Source of the DNA: Cutibacterium acnes
GTDB taxonomy: Bacteria > Actinomycetota > Actinomycetes > Propionibacteriales > Propionibacteriaceae
Direction of reading: 5' to 3'
DNA: 64,000 nt
Assembly (NCBI RefSeq): GCF_003030305.1
Contig: NZ_CP023676.1
Location: 434,001 to 498,000 of the forward strand
Shown here: positions 27,500 through 36,545 of the stretch, one piece after another
How positions within the stretch are numbered: the first letter of the stretch is position 1
Layout of the letters: each line of letters starts with the position of its first letter
Program-made: the position numbers and the translations under genes
The notes under the pieces: generated by a model
What the model saw: only the letters and a program-made list of their open reading frames with translations
The model's database searches: none
What the model was told of the DNA's origin: nothing

Positions 27500-28200
27500 G
27501 CAATGAGAGGGCCTTGTGTTGCGACGCCCCACACCTCATCGTCATGACGGGCTGGTCATGTTTGCAGTGTGGAAACGTCACACTACAACTCACACTTCAA
27601 ATTTTGCAGTGTCAGTTGCACTGTGAGTTGAAGTGTAGCTTTCTGGGTTGCGGCGTGGGGTTTTTCGATGTGGATCGTGGCGGACGGTTTCCTGTGGCAG
27701 GCAGCGGGACCCCTTCGCGGGCGTCCATGTTTCACGTCGAGTGTCGACAGTTGTAGCTGCCTGTTGCATTGACGCCGGAGGTGCGACTTTCGGGCCGGAT
27801 CCGATCACAGTCGAGATTTAAGCAGCACTGGAGCACCTCGATGAGGGTCTTAGGATGGGGAACACAAGCGCGTTGACGTCACGGGGGACGCCGGCTGAGG
27901 GGGAAAGACGGCGAATTGCTGCCCGAACGCGCTGTTTGCGAGGCTTTCGTCAACGAGCATGGCGGATCGTGGATTCTACTATCTGTGCGGTGACAACGCG
28001 TCCTGACGCTTTCGCGTCCAGCGGCATGCTCTCACGCAAAGTTTGCATCACGGTAGAGCTTGGCTCGGACGCGATCGGAAGTGGGCACCTCGCGGTTACT
28101 GTGTAGCTTTTCGCCCCACAAACTCGTGGTCCGAGCCGATTCTGTGGCCCGGTACGTTGACGGGGCTGTGCGGCATGGAATGAAGGTCCCTGATATCCTC
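27500..28200. other. 700-bp intergenic region with clustered inverted repeats
   Basis: No convincing gene. Between 27566 and 27633 there are nested dyads: AGTGTG / CACACT with a 7-base spacer, and ctacaactcaca / tgtgagttgaag (11 of 12 complementary) with a 27-base spacer. They could be operators or a transcription terminator. Small open frames (for example 27855-28106) lack protein-like composition. The last bases lead into a cobalamin riboswitch. Confidence 0.5.
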
Positions 28201-28204
28201 CATG

Positions 28205-28400
28205 AGTCTGTATGGTGCGGCCCTGATGAGGTCGCAGGAACCCGGTGTGAATCCGGGACTGTTGCGCAGCGGTGACGGTGACGACGTCGGCGAAACCACT
28301 GGGAGTGATCCTGGGAAGGGCCGACCGAGGGTGATCCGAAGTCCGAAGACCCCCATGCACGGCGCTGTGTCGTTCGGATCTCGCATCAAGGTCCTCGCAC
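28205..28400 (+). promoter_or_regulatory. Cobalamin riboswitch upstream of the B12 importer operon
   Basis: The aptamer core is seen as cgcaggaacccggtgtgaa followed by tccggg, then ctgttgcgcagcggtga and a B12-box-like aagtccgaagacccc near 28340. It differs from the other four in this window, with a longer insert and a cgcagcggtga version of the CCACTGT segment. It ends about 15 bases before btuC and would repress cobalamin import. Confidence 0.85.
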
Positions 28401-28415
28401 CAAGAAGGAACTGTC

Positions 28416-29480
28416 ATGCCCTCATCGAGGCGATCGGTTGAGCGTGACCGCAGGTTACCGGTGGCGCCGTTGCTGCTGGTCCTCGTGGTGCTCATCGTCG
28501 TAAGTGCCGTCATCTCGTTGGCCATCGGATCCGAACCACTGCCGTTGCGTGGAGTCCTTGACACCGTGGGCGCTCGGGTGACCGGTCAACCGGGACCCGA
28601 TCCGACAATCGACGTCATCGTCTGGGACCTGCGTGCCCCGAGGGCTCTGCTGGCGGTCATCGTTGGCGCCGGTCTTGCCCTGGCTGGAAGTGGCATGCAG
28701 ACCTTGGTGCGGAACCCGCTGGCTGACCCCTACCTGCTAGGTGTATCGGCTGGCGCAAGTGTGGGAGCAACCGCAGTCATCGCTTTGGGGATGTTCACTT
28801 CGTGGGGAACTCACCGACTCACTCTTGGTGCCCTTGTAGGGGCTTTGGCGGCAGCTGCATTGGTCTATCTCATCTCCATGGCGCAAGGAGGCATGACGCC
28901 GCTTCGGTTGGTGCTGTCGGGCGTGGTGTTGTCCTCGGCGTTCTCGGCGTTGGCGAGTTTCCTCGTCTTCCGAAGTCCCGACCCGCGTGCAGCACAGTCG
29001 GTGCTGTTTTGGATGCTGGGGTCAGTTGCGGGTGCCACCTGGGACAGCCTGTGGGTGGCGGCCCTTGTCACTGTTGTTATCGCCGTGCTCATGATCGCGT
29101 TCTCCGGGTGGTTAGATGCTTTGGCGGCCGGCACCGACGTCGCCCGTTCCCTGGGCATACCTGACACGCGCGTCCGCAAGGCGCTGTTCGTCGGTAATTC
29201 AGTGCTCGTCGGAGTGCTCGTGGCCGTTTCCGGCGGCATCGGGTTCGTGGGGCTTGTCATCCCCCACATGGCTCGATTGCTCGTGGGAGCCAGTCATAGG
29301 TCGATGCTCCCAATCGCTGCCGCTGTGGGCAGCCTGTTCCTGTTGTGGGTGGACGTCGGTGCGCGAGTTATTGCGGCTCCGCAAGAAGTGCCCCTCGGCG
29401 TCGTAACCGGATTCATTGGTGCGCCCATCTTCCTGTACCTCATGGGTCGCAGCCAATACCGATTCTCGAGTGAATCATGA
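28416..29480 (+). CDS. btuC: FecCD-family permease, probable cobalamin ABC importer subunit
   Basis: A 354-residue membrane protein with about ten helices. FecCD/BtuC motifs: WDLRAPRALLAVIVGAGLALAG, then LADPYLLGVSAGASVGA, and GFVGLVIPHMARLLVG. It follows a cobalamin riboswitch directly and begins an operon with an ATPase and a binding lipoprotein. The family also moves siderophores and heme, but the riboswitch makes corrinoid uptake the best call. Confidence 0.9.
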   Translation: MPSSRRSVERDRRLPVAPLLLVLVVLIVVSAVISLAIGSEPLPLRGVLDTVGARVTGQPGPDPTIDVIVWDLRAPRALLAVIVGAGLALAGSGMQTLVRNPLADPYLLGVSAGASVGATAVIALGMFTSWGTHRLTLGALVGALAAAALVYLISMAQGGMTPLRLVLSGVVLSSAFSALASFLVFRSPDPRAAQSVLFWMLGSVAGATWDSLWVAALVTVVIAVLMIAFSGWLDALAAGTDVARSLGIPDTRVRKALFVGNSVLVGVLVAVSGGIGFVGLVIPHMARLLVGASHRSMLPIAAAVGSLFLLWVDVGARVIAAPQEVPLGVVTGFIGAPIFLYLMGRSQYRFSSES

Positions 29481-30268
29481 CGTGTCTTGACGTTCGCAAT
29501 GTGCAGTGCCGGATCGGTGATCGCGTCATCGTCGACGACGTGAGCTTCACGGCGGAAGCGGGACAACTCACTGCCATCGTTGGGGTCAATGGTGTGGGTA
29601 AGTCCACGCTGTTGCGATCCATCGCCGGCGTCAGAAAGGTCAATGCCGGGGATGTCCTGCTCGACGGGAAATCGGTGAACCAGTACACCCCCATGCAGCG
29701 GGCTCGGCTCATGGCGTTCGTTGGGCAGGAGGAGTCTCCCTCCCCGGATCTCCTGCTGGGAGAGATGGTGGCGCTGGGACGCACGCCGCACCGCAAGCCG
29801 TGGCAGGTGGGGCAGCGTTCCGAGCGCGCGATCATTCGTGACGCTTTGGCTTTGGTCGGGTTGGATCATTTGATCGATCGTCGGTGTGACCATTTGTCGG
29901 GCGGTGAACGGCGACGCGCCGTCATCGCGCGTGGGCTGGCCCAAGGGGCCGATCTCATCTTGTTGGACGAACCGACCAACCACCTCGACGTTCGGCACCA
30001 GTTGCAGTTGTTGGAGACGCTGCGTGCCAGTGGGCGGACGGTCGTGGCCACCATCCACGATCTAAGCATGGCCGCTTCGCACTTCGATCGCGTGGTCGTC
30101 CTGGCCGACGGTGGGGTTCTTGCCACGGGACCCGCCGAGGAGGCGCTCAGCCCGTCTAACGTGGCGACGGCTTTCCATGTCATTGCGCATCATGTCACCA
30201 CCCCTGAAGGCAGCCGGGAACTCGTCTGTACCGCAGCGCTGCCCGAGCCCTCTAGAAAGGAAATCTGA
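29477..30268 (+). CDS. btuD: Cobalamin-type ABC importer ATP-binding protein
   Basis: A 263-residue FepC/BtuD-type ATPase. Walker A is GVNGVGKST (36-44), the signature is LSGGERRRAVIARGLAQ, Walker B is LILLDEPTNHLDVRHQ, and the switch histidine is in ATIHDLSMA. Overlaps btuC by ATGA. The C-terminal 40 residues are typical of the family. Confidence 0.92.
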   Translation: MTCLDVRNVQCRIGDRVIVDDVSFTAEAGQLTAIVGVNGVGKSTLLRSIAGVRKVNAGDVLLDGKSVNQYTPMQRARLMAFVGQEESPSPDLLLGEMVALGRTPHRKPWQVGQRSERAIIRDALALVGLDHLIDRRCDHLSGGERRRAVIARGLAQGADLILLDEPTNHLDVRHQLQLLETLRASGRTVVATIHDLSMAASHFDRVVVLADGGVLATGPAEEALSPSNVATAFHVIAHHVTTPEGSRELVCTAALPEPSRKEI

Positions 30269-30269
30269 A

Positions 30270-31340
30270 ATGTCTATTCCTCGCTTGCCCATCGCCGTGG
30301 TCGCGTGCCTAGCCATGGCTCTTGCCGGATGCAGCAGTGGATCCACCTCCAAGGGTGACGACGCCAAGAGCTCATCCGAAGTTACCTTGACCAACTGTGG
30401 AAACAAGGTGACGTATCCCAAGGTCGCCCAGCGTCTCTATGTCAATGACGGCAACATCATCGCCATGGCTCTCAGCGCGGGGGCCGCTAAGCAGATCGCT
30501 GCTGTAAGTTCACTGGGTGACGACAAAACGATTCTTGCTGCCAAGTACGGTTCGCATGTCATTGACAACCTGCATGAGGCTGTCAAGGGGTATCCGACGC
30601 TGGAATCGATCATCGCCAACAAGCCCGATGTCGTCGTCGCGGGCTGGAATTATGGATTCTCCGAAGAGGGCAATCTGACTCCGGACAAGCTCCATGAGCG
30701 GGGCATTGACAGTTATCTGCTCAGCGAATCCTGTCGACAGAAGGGCAGTGAGAAGGCCCGTGGTGTCATGCAGCCGTGGGACGCCGTTCGCACAGATCTG
30801 AGTAACCTGGCTAAGCTCACCGGCAATGAACCGACCGGGAAAAAGGCGGTCAAGGACCTCGACGACCGGCTTGACGCTCTTAACAAGGCTCCGAAGGCTG
30901 CGAAAACCCCTGTGGTTTTGCTGTTCGACTCAGCCAAGGACACCGTCCTCACTAGCGGAAATAAGGGCGGACCGCAGGCCATCATCAATGCTGCGGGTGG
31001 ACAGAATGCAGCCCACGATGTCAACGATACGTGGGTAAGGATCAGCTGGGAGAAAGTGGCGACACTCAAGCCCGACGCCATCGCCTTCGTTGATTACGAT
31101 GCCCAGCCCTACTCCGAGAAGGTAAAGATCCTGCAATCCAACCCGGCGACCAAAAATCTTGCTGCAGTGCAGAAGAAGCGCTTCCTGAACCTTCCCTACG
31201 CCATGTGGACCTCTGGCCCTCTCAACATTGATGCTGCTGAGCACCTGCGGGTCAGCTTGGAGAAGTGGGGGTTGGAACCTAAGTCGTCAATCAAGCCGCA
31301 GCTCACCATCCCTGCATCCGTGCCGGGGCACGAGGGCTGA
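30270..31340 (+). CDS. btuF: Cobalamin-type ABC importer substrate-binding lipoprotein
   Basis: A 356-residue periplasmic-binding-type lipoprotein with helical backbone. The signal peptide ends in the lipobox ALAGC, Cys21. Family features: IIANKPDVVVAGWNYG, LLFDSAKDTVLTSG and a late FLNLPYAMWTSGPLN. ATG 30270 has gaaaggaaa upstream and starts the signal peptide; the upstream frame overlaps btuD and is excluded. It would bind cobalamin or a precursor at the cell surface. Confidence 0.88.
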   Translation: MSIPRLPIAVVACLAMALAGCSSGSTSKGDDAKSSSEVTLTNCGNKVTYPKVAQRLYVNDGNIIAMALSAGAAKQIAAVSSLGDDKTILAAKYGSHVIDNLHEAVKGYPTLESIIANKPDVVVAGWNYGFSEEGNLTPDKLHERGIDSYLLSESCRQKGSEKARGVMQPWDAVRTDLSNLAKLTGNEPTGKKAVKDLDDRLDALNKAPKAAKTPVVLLFDSAKDTVLTSGNKGGPQAIINAAGGQNAAHDVNDTWVRISWEKVATLKPDAIAFVDYDAQPYSEKVKILQSNPATKNLAAVQKKRFLNLPYAMWTSGPLNIDAAEHLRVSLEKWGLEPKSSIKPQLTIPASVPGHEG

Positions 31341-31429
31341 GGAATCGGGGCCGTCCTGCTGCTATAACCCCCGGGATGGCGCTTCGGTTGGTCCTGTGCG
31401 GCGATCGGTCTATGTGACCGAGTCCCGTC

Positions 31430-32656
31430 TCACCTTGACCACAGTGAGGAGATGGGAAGCGATTCGAGCCGATCGCCGGCTTTTTGTCCCGTGCCGGTCG
31501 TCAAGACGATACCGGCAAGGAATTCGTCACCAAGCCGATCTCGAAGAGCCTTGAAGTGCTGGAAGTGCCGGGCGGTGGCCGCAACAGCAGACTTCACTTC
31601 TACCGCGATAATGCCTGTCGGAGTCTCCACGATGATGTCTACTTCGGCACCTTGGCGATCCCGATAATGGAAAAGTTTAAAGGGTGTTGCCGACCATCCT
31701 TGTTGCCGCAGCAACTCACAAACCACGAACTGTTCGAGTAGAGGACCAAGGTGGTCGGCACCCTGCATCGAGCTCAGGTGGGCGGCGTCCATATTTGACA
31801 GTGCGGCGTTGAGCCCCGTGTCGGTGAGGAACACTTTGGGACGCTGGATCTGTCGTTTCGTGAGATTGCGGGACCACGCTGGCAAACGGTGGATAAGGAA
31901 CAAGGATTCCAAGAGATCTGAATAGCGAACCACGGTCCCGCGTGTCACCTTGAGCTTCTGCGCAAGCCTGTCCTGGACCAGCTCGGCCCCGGGGGCAGCC
32001 GCCAGCAGTTGGAGTAACTGGCCAAGGATGGGGATTCGGGTCTGTGCCATGTCGGAGGCATCTCGCTGGACCAGTCTGTTGGCGTAGTCCTTGAGCCATG
32101 CGGTTCGTACGCGAGGTGACATGGACTGAACGAGTGGGTATCCCCCGACTGTGAGGCGCGTGATGACGTTTGAACGGTCGGCTTCTTGGGCCTTTCTTCG
32201 GTCCGGGCTGAGTAACCAACTGACCCAATCCTCCTTATGCCCTTCTAACTCTCCTTGGCTAAATGGATGTAGCCGGGCGGTCATGGCGCGTCCGGCCAAA
32301 GAATCCTGGGCGCCGGGAAGTCTCAGCAGGTTTGCTGAGCCAGTGAGTACGAAGCGACCGGGGCGACGGTCGTTATCCACGACGGCCTTGAGCGGAAGGA
32401 TGAGCTCTGGGCAACGTTGGATCTCGTCAATCACGAGACGCCCCTCTTTGGCCGAGCTAAGGAAGCCCGCCGGATCGTCATGGGCGAACGTGCGGGTTAG
32501 GTCATCGTCCATGGTGGTGAATGTGGTGTTGGCGTTGTCGATCATGCCTGTCAATGTCGATTTGCCGACCTGTCGAGCGCCTTCGATGACCACGATTGGT
32601 GAGATGTCCAGTAACTCTTGCACCCAAGCTGTGATGTTGCGCTGTAACAGCTGCAT
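31430..32656 (-). CDS. ATP-binding protein of the AAA/DUF4143 family
   Basis: A 408-residue protein with Walker A GARQVGKSTL, Walker B RLVIDEIQRCPEL and FVLTGSANLLRLPG, followed by a DUF4143 C-terminal half containing VDIIVETPTGIIAVEVKS (nuclease-like fold). The family is common, often solitary, and its role is not established; links to DNA transactions or defence have been proposed. It sits in reverse orientation between btuF and cbiC and has no link to cobalamin. It may be an insertion into the cluster. Confidence 0.88.
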   Translation of the reverse strand: MQLLQRNITAWVQELLDISPIVVIEGARQVGKSTLTGMIDNANTTFTTMDDDLTRTFAHDDPAGFLSSAKEGRLVIDEIQRCPELILPLKAVVDNDRRPGRFVLTGSANLLRLPGAQDSLAGRAMTARLHPFSQGELEGHKEDWVSWLLSPDRRKAQEADRSNVITRLTVGGYPLVQSMSPRVRTAWLKDYANRLVQRDASDMAQTRIPILGQLLQLLAAAPGAELVQDRLAQKLKVTRGTVVRYSDLLESLFLIHRLPAWSRNLTKRQIQRPKVFLTDTGLNAALSNMDAAHLSSMQGADHLGPLLEQFVVCELLRQQGWSATPFKLFHYRDRQGAEVDIIVETPTGIIAVEVKSAVAATARHFQHFKALRDRLGDEFLAGIVLTTGTGQKAGDRLESLPISSLWSR

Positions 32657-32748
32657 GCTAAGACAGTAGCAGTTTGCTACCGCTGAATCAGCAAAACGCC
32701 GTGCCTAGAATGACGATTCGCTGTCCTGGAAAGAGCGGTTTGCTGCCG

Positions 32749-33402
32749 TCAGCGATGACTATTGGTCAACTCGTCGGTCGATGCGATGGCGTTAACGGCG
32801 GCCACTGCGATCGCTGATCCACCGCGGCGTCCCAGCAAGGTGAGGTACTCCAAGCCCAGTTTTGAGTCGACGAGGGCCTGCTTGGACTCTGCTGCACCGA
32901 CGAACCCGACCGGGATACCAACGACGGCTGCTGGGCGAGCGCCGGTCTCTTCGCACACCTCAAGCACTCGAAACAGCGCGGTGGGGGCATTGCCGATAGC
33001 GACAATGGCTCCGTCGAGTTTGCCTTCCTCGGTCCACAAGTCCACCGCGGCGCAGGTCTTCGTCATATCTTTCGCCTGAGCGATATCGGCCAAGCGAGGG
33101 TCTTTGATGTAGCAGATCGTTTCGTTGTCGCGAGGCAGTCGGGATCGGATAATGCCGGTGGCCGTCATGGAGGAATCACACAGAATTGGTGCACCGTCAC
33201 CTAAAGCCCTGCGAGCTGCCGTCACTACTGCCGGGGTAAAAGCGATGTCATCGGCGATGGCCGGATCGGCAGCGGCGTGGATCATGCGGACGACAACCCC
33301 CTCAACGTCGGTGGGGAAGCGATCCAGGTTCGCCTCAGAGCGAATGATACGGAAGGACTCGCGGTAAATGTCGGATCCGTTGTTGACGTATTCGTGGGCC
33401 AC
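32749..33402 (-). CDS. cbiC: Precorrin-8X methylmutase
   Basis: 217 residues from GTG 33402, chosen because AGGAG lies eight bases upstream and the family starts here (AHEYVNNGSDIYRESFRIIR). The catalytic region RMIHAAADPAIADDI carries the conserved histidine; ILCDSSMTATGI and VGIPVGFVGAAESK are also conserved. It moves the C11 methyl to C12 to give hydrogenobyrinate/cobyrinate. Encoded alone on the minus strand, unlike most pathway genes here. Confidence 0.94.
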   Translation of the reverse strand: MAHEYVNNGSDIYRESFRIIRSEANLDRFPTDVEGVVVRMIHAAADPAIADDIAFTPAVVTAARRALGDGAPILCDSSMTATGIIRSRLPRDNETICYIKDPRLADIAQAKDMTKTCAAVDLWTEEGKLDGAIVAIGNAPTALFRVLEVCEETGARPAAVVGIPVGFVGAAESKQALVDSKLGLEYLTLLGRRGGSAIAVAAVNAIASTDELTNSHR

Positions 33403-33549
33403 GATGCTGCTCCTGACGACGGCGAACACTTGTGGTGGTGATTGTTTGGAAGCGTAACACCGGACCATTGTGCTGTAACGGGTGCGCAACCAAGCTTAGG
33501 CAACCCTCGGATACAACTTTAGGAGCGGCTGTGTTTAACTGGTTAACGT

Positions 33550-33705
33550 ACAACTCGAGAATGTCCTGATGACGTGGTTGAAGCCGGGAGGTGCCGGCAC
33601 GGACGCGCCACTGTGAACGACCCTATGCGGTTCGAAAGTCAGATCTGCCATGCACGTCAGGCCTTTCCAGGACGGGACGCGAATCCCGAGAAAGGAGATG
33701 ACACC
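33550..33705 (+). promoter_or_regulatory. Cobalamin riboswitch upstream of cbiMNQO
   Basis: A core of gccgggaggtgccggc, then gcgCCACTGtgaac and the B12 box aaagtcagatctgcca near 33636. A hairpin, CGGGA-cgcgaa-TCCCG, at 33674-33689 lies just before the cbiM ribosome binding site and can act as the expression platform. It would reduce cobalt uptake when B12 is sufficient. Confidence 0.85.
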
Positions 33706-33707
33706 CC

Positions 33708-34391
33708 ATGCATATCGCTGAGGGGGTTCTCTCGCCGGCTCAATGTGCGGTTTGGTATGCCGCAGCTGCACCGTTCGTCGTTCATGGCGGATACCGGGTC
33801 GTTAAAGAGGTCAAGGAGCACCCTGAAAACAAGCTTCTGCTAGCTACCGCGGGCGCTTTCACCTTTGTGCTCTCGGCTATCAAACTGCCCAGCGTTACGG
33901 GATCGTCCTCGCACCCCACCGGAACAGGAGTTGGGGCGGCACTGTTCAAACCGCCTGTCATGGCCTTCCTGGGGATGATCGTGCTCATCTTCCAGGCCCT
34001 GCTCCTGGCCCACGGGGGAATTTCCACCCTGGGAGCCAATACTTTCTCGATGGCTATCGCGGGACCGTGGGCTGGGTACGCCTTTTACAAGCTCACCAAG
34101 AAACTTCGCGGGCCTGACGCGTTAGCGATCTTCCTGTGTATGGTCTTCTCCGACTTCATCACCTACGTCGTGACTAGCTTCCAGCTGGCTTTTGCCTTCC
34201 CGGATGCAACCGGTGGCTTCTGGGGAGCTGTCGGTAAGTTCCTCGGCATCTTCGCCATAACCCAAGTTCCGCTGGCTCTCATAGAGGGTCTCGTCGGCAT
34301 CCTGTTGTTCCGTTTCCTTGCCAAGGTCGCCGCCCCGCAGCTCAAACAGCTCGGCGTCCTCGATGACAACCCGGAGGTGGCTCATGCCTGA
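33708..34391 (+). CDS. cbiM: Energy-coupling factor cobalt transporter, substrate component CbiM
   Basis: A 227-residue membrane protein. The N-terminus MHIAEGVLSP is the family's metal-binding signature: the N-terminal Met amine and His2 bind Co2+, so the start at ATG 33708 is certain. LPSVTGSSSHPTGTGVGAALFKPP and LLAHGGISTLGANTFSMAIAGP are further hallmarks. First gene of cbiMNQO under a cobalamin riboswitch. Confidence 0.97.
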   Translation: MHIAEGVLSPAQCAVWYAAAAPFVVHGGYRVVKEVKEHPENKLLLATAGAFTFVLSAIKLPSVTGSSSHPTGTGVGAALFKPPVMAFLGMIVLIFQALLLAHGGISTLGANTFSMAIAGPWAGYAFYKLTKKLRGPDALAIFLCMVFSDFITYVVTSFQLAFAFPDATGGFWGAVGKFLGIFAITQVPLALIEGLVGILLFRFLAKVAAPQLKQLGVLDDNPEVAHA

Positions 34392-34818
34392 GAATACTGT
34401 TGCTAAGGCCCATCGGGACAGCTCCCTGACTAGCAAGAGTAAGTGGGTAACCCCCGTCATCATCGTCCTCGTGGTTGGCCTTTTCATCATCAGCATGGTC
34501 CTGGGTGCCAAGAAGACTAGCGGCGGCGAGGAAGGCTTCGGGGGAACTGACGACGCTGCCGCCGAGGCCGCTGAGAAGGCCGGCGCCAAGAAGTGGATCA
34601 AACCGATCTTCGAGCCGAATTCCTCTGAAGTCGAGTCCGGTCTCTTCGCTCTCCAGGCAGCTTTGGGTGCTGGCATAGTTGGATATGCCTTGGGTCGCAT
34701 GAGTGGCCGTACGAAGGGTCGTGAGGAGGCTGAGCGCGCCTCCGACCTCAACAGTGTCGACGACGTGCCGCAGGCCGCCGTCACCTCTTCGGAGGACACG
34801 TCGACTTCGAAGTCATGA
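34384..34818 (+). CDS. cbiN: Cobalt transport protein CbiN
   Basis: 144 residues, longer than the usual 90-110 because of an acidic Ser/Asp-rich C-terminal tail. Two membrane helices flank an extracytoplasmic loop with GGTDDAAAEAAEK and WIKPIFEPNSSEVESGLFALQ, the CbiN signature. ATG 34384 overlaps the end of cbiM; the stop overlaps cbiQ (ATGA). Needed with CbiM for cobalt loading. Confidence 0.93.
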   Translation: MPENTVAKAHRDSSLTSKSKWVTPVIIVLVVGLFIISMVLGAKKTSGGEEGFGGTDDAAAEAAEKAGAKKWIKPIFEPNSSEVESGLFALQAALGAGIVGYALGRMSGRTKGREEAERASDLNSVDDVPQAAVTSSEDTSTSKS

Positions 34819-35660
34819 CAATTACCTCTCTCGACGACGCCGCCTGGGATTCCCCCTGGCGGCGTCGCCCGGTCGGGGAAAAAGTCGCCCTATCGACGGC
34901 CCTGCTCCTGACTGCCCTGTGCACTCCGTCAATGGAGGCCTCGCGGTGGGTGAGGTCGGTGGTAGGTTCTGGTATTTGGCCCGGGGCGCTGTTGGCTGGG
35001 ATCGTCAGTGTGATCGTCGTCCTGGGGCCAGCCCGCATTGCTGGACGGGTACTGTGGCAGGCAGTTGTCGCCCCGCTCGTCTTTCTCGTCATCGGCGGCA
35101 TCTCCGTTCTCGTCAGCCTTGGATCCACCCCGGTTGGAACGGTTTGGTGGCATGCCGGGGCGTTTAGCATCGGACCTGTTTCCAGCGCCCAGGCGATGTC
35201 CCTGATCGAACACGGCGTATGCGGCACCCTCGCCCTCATGGTGCTGGCGGTCACCACGCCGATGGTTGATCTCCTAACCTGGCTTCGGAAATTCCACATC
35301 CCTGATCCGTTGTTGGAAATCGCCTCTTTGACCTACCGACTCATCTTCGTGCTACTCGATACCGTTGTCACAGCCAGCGAGGCCCAGCACGCCCGCCTTG
35401 GCGATACCCCGGCCGGACGATTCGGCGGGTTCAATAGGCGCATGAACAACACGGCCGCTCTGCTGGGATCAGTCGGAATCCGGGCATGGGCGAGGGCTAA
35501 CCGTCTCAACGATGGACTCGTTAATCGCGGCTTCGAGGCCGCGCTGGCCACCTTGCCCATCAAACGCACCGGTTCGGTGCGATACAAGATCATCGTCGTC
35601 ATCGTCATCGCTGTCCTGTGGGTGATCAGTTGGACGACGACCGGAAGGATTTTCAGATGA
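34815..35660 (+). CDS. cbiQ: Cobalt ECF transporter T component CbiQ
   Basis: A 281-residue membrane protein. It has the coupling motif region [14 protein letters not shown], then [15 protein letters not shown] and the later [14 protein letters not shown], matching CbiQ. It links the ATPase CbiO to CbiM/CbiN. Overlaps cbiN and cbiO by four bases each. Confidence 0.93.
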   Translation: MTITSLDDAAWDSPWRRRPVGEKVALSTALLLTALCTPSMEASRWVRSVVGSGIWPGALLAGIVSVIVVLGPARIAGRVLWQAVVAPLVFLVIGGISVLVSLGSTPVGTVWWHAGAFSIGPVSSAQAMSLIEHGVCGTLALMVLAVTTPMVDLLTWLRKFHIPDPLLEIASLTYRLIFVLLDTVVTASEAQHARLGDTPAGRFGGFNRRMNNTAALLGSVGIRAWARANRLNDGLVNRGFEAALATLPIKRTGSVRYKIIVVIVIAVLWVISWTTTGRIFR

Positions 35661-36493
35661 GTGCCAAGGTCCTGCTGTCGACCGAGCACCTGTACGCCAC
35701 CCACCCGGGCCGTCCTATGGTACTGACCGACGTTAATGTCTCCTTTCGCGCCGGGGTTCGCGTAGCGATCCTGGGAGCTAATGGATCCGGTAAGACGACC
35801 CTCATGCGCTGCCTGTCCGGTTCCCTCAAACCCGCCAAGGGTCACGTCAAGAGGGGCGACATCGTTGTCAGCTACGGGCGCGCTCAACTTCGTGAGCACC
35901 GTCGAGCCGTCCAGCTTGTGCTGCAAGACCCTGACGACCAGCTCTTTAGCGCCGATGTCAGCCAGGATGTCTCCTTCGGCCCCATGAATATGGGCCTCAA
36001 AGTTGACGAGGTGCGTGACCGGGTCTCCGAGTCCCTAGAACTGCTCGGGGCCAGTCATCTGGCTGAGCGTGCCACGTATCAACTGTCCTATGGTGAGCGC
36101 AAGAGGGTCGCGGTTGCCGGTGCCGTGGCCATGCGCCCGGATCTGCTGCTCCTTGATGAGCCCACCGCCGGACTTGACCCGGTTGGAGTCACCCAGATGT
36201 TGGAGGCCCTGGATCGGCTGCGCGATCATGGAACAACGGTGGCGATGGCTACCCACGACGTCGACCTGGCTCTGGCGTGGGCGCAGGAGGCCCTTGTCGT
36301 TGTCGACGGTCAGGTGCACCAAGGACCGATCGGCGAGTTACTTGCCGATGCCGACACCGTGGGACGGGCACACCTGCACCTTCCGTGGCCCCTCGAGCTC
36401 GCCCGGCGCCTCGGTGTTCGGGACCTTCCCAGGACGATGGACGACGTCGTGGCGATGCTGTCCGACAATCCCTCGCCAGCTCCCTCGAATTGA
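35657..36493 (+). CDS. cbiO: Cobalt ECF transporter ATPase CbiO
   Basis: A 278-residue ATPase. Walker A is GANGSGKTT, the Q-loop segment is [11 protein letters not shown] (typical of ECF ATPases), the signature is [14 protein letters not shown] (Y in place of the second G of LSGGE, as in many CbiO), and Walker B is [16 protein letters not shown] 35657 overlaps the cbiQ stop. It powers Co2+ import. Confidence 0.95.
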   Translation: MSAKVLLSTEHLYATHPGRPMVLTDVNVSFRAGVRVAILGANGSGKTTLMRCLSGSLKPAKGHVKRGDIVVSYGRAQLREHRRAVQLVLQDPDDQLFSADVSQDVSFGPMNMGLKVDEVRDRVSESLELLGASHLAERATYQLSYGERKRVAVAGAVAMRPDLLLLDEPTAGLDPVGVTQMLEALDRLRDHGTTVAMATHDVDLALAWAQEALVVVDGQVHQGPIGELLADADTVGRAHLHLPWPLELARRLGVRDLPRTMDDVVAMLSDNPSPAPSN

Positions 36494-36545
36494 TGGTTAA
36501 AGTGCTGCGCAGCGATCTTGGCAGTCCGGGCGCAGCGGTGGTTCG

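Noticed and set aside
27855-28106. 83-codon plus-strand open frame in the 27.5-28.2 kb gap
   Set aside because: Composition is Arg/Ser/Thr-rich as in random high-GC frames, no ribosome binding site stands out, and no motif is visible.
28060-28441. Short open frames over the btuC leader
   Set aside because: They overlap the riboswitch aptamer and have no protein-like sequence.
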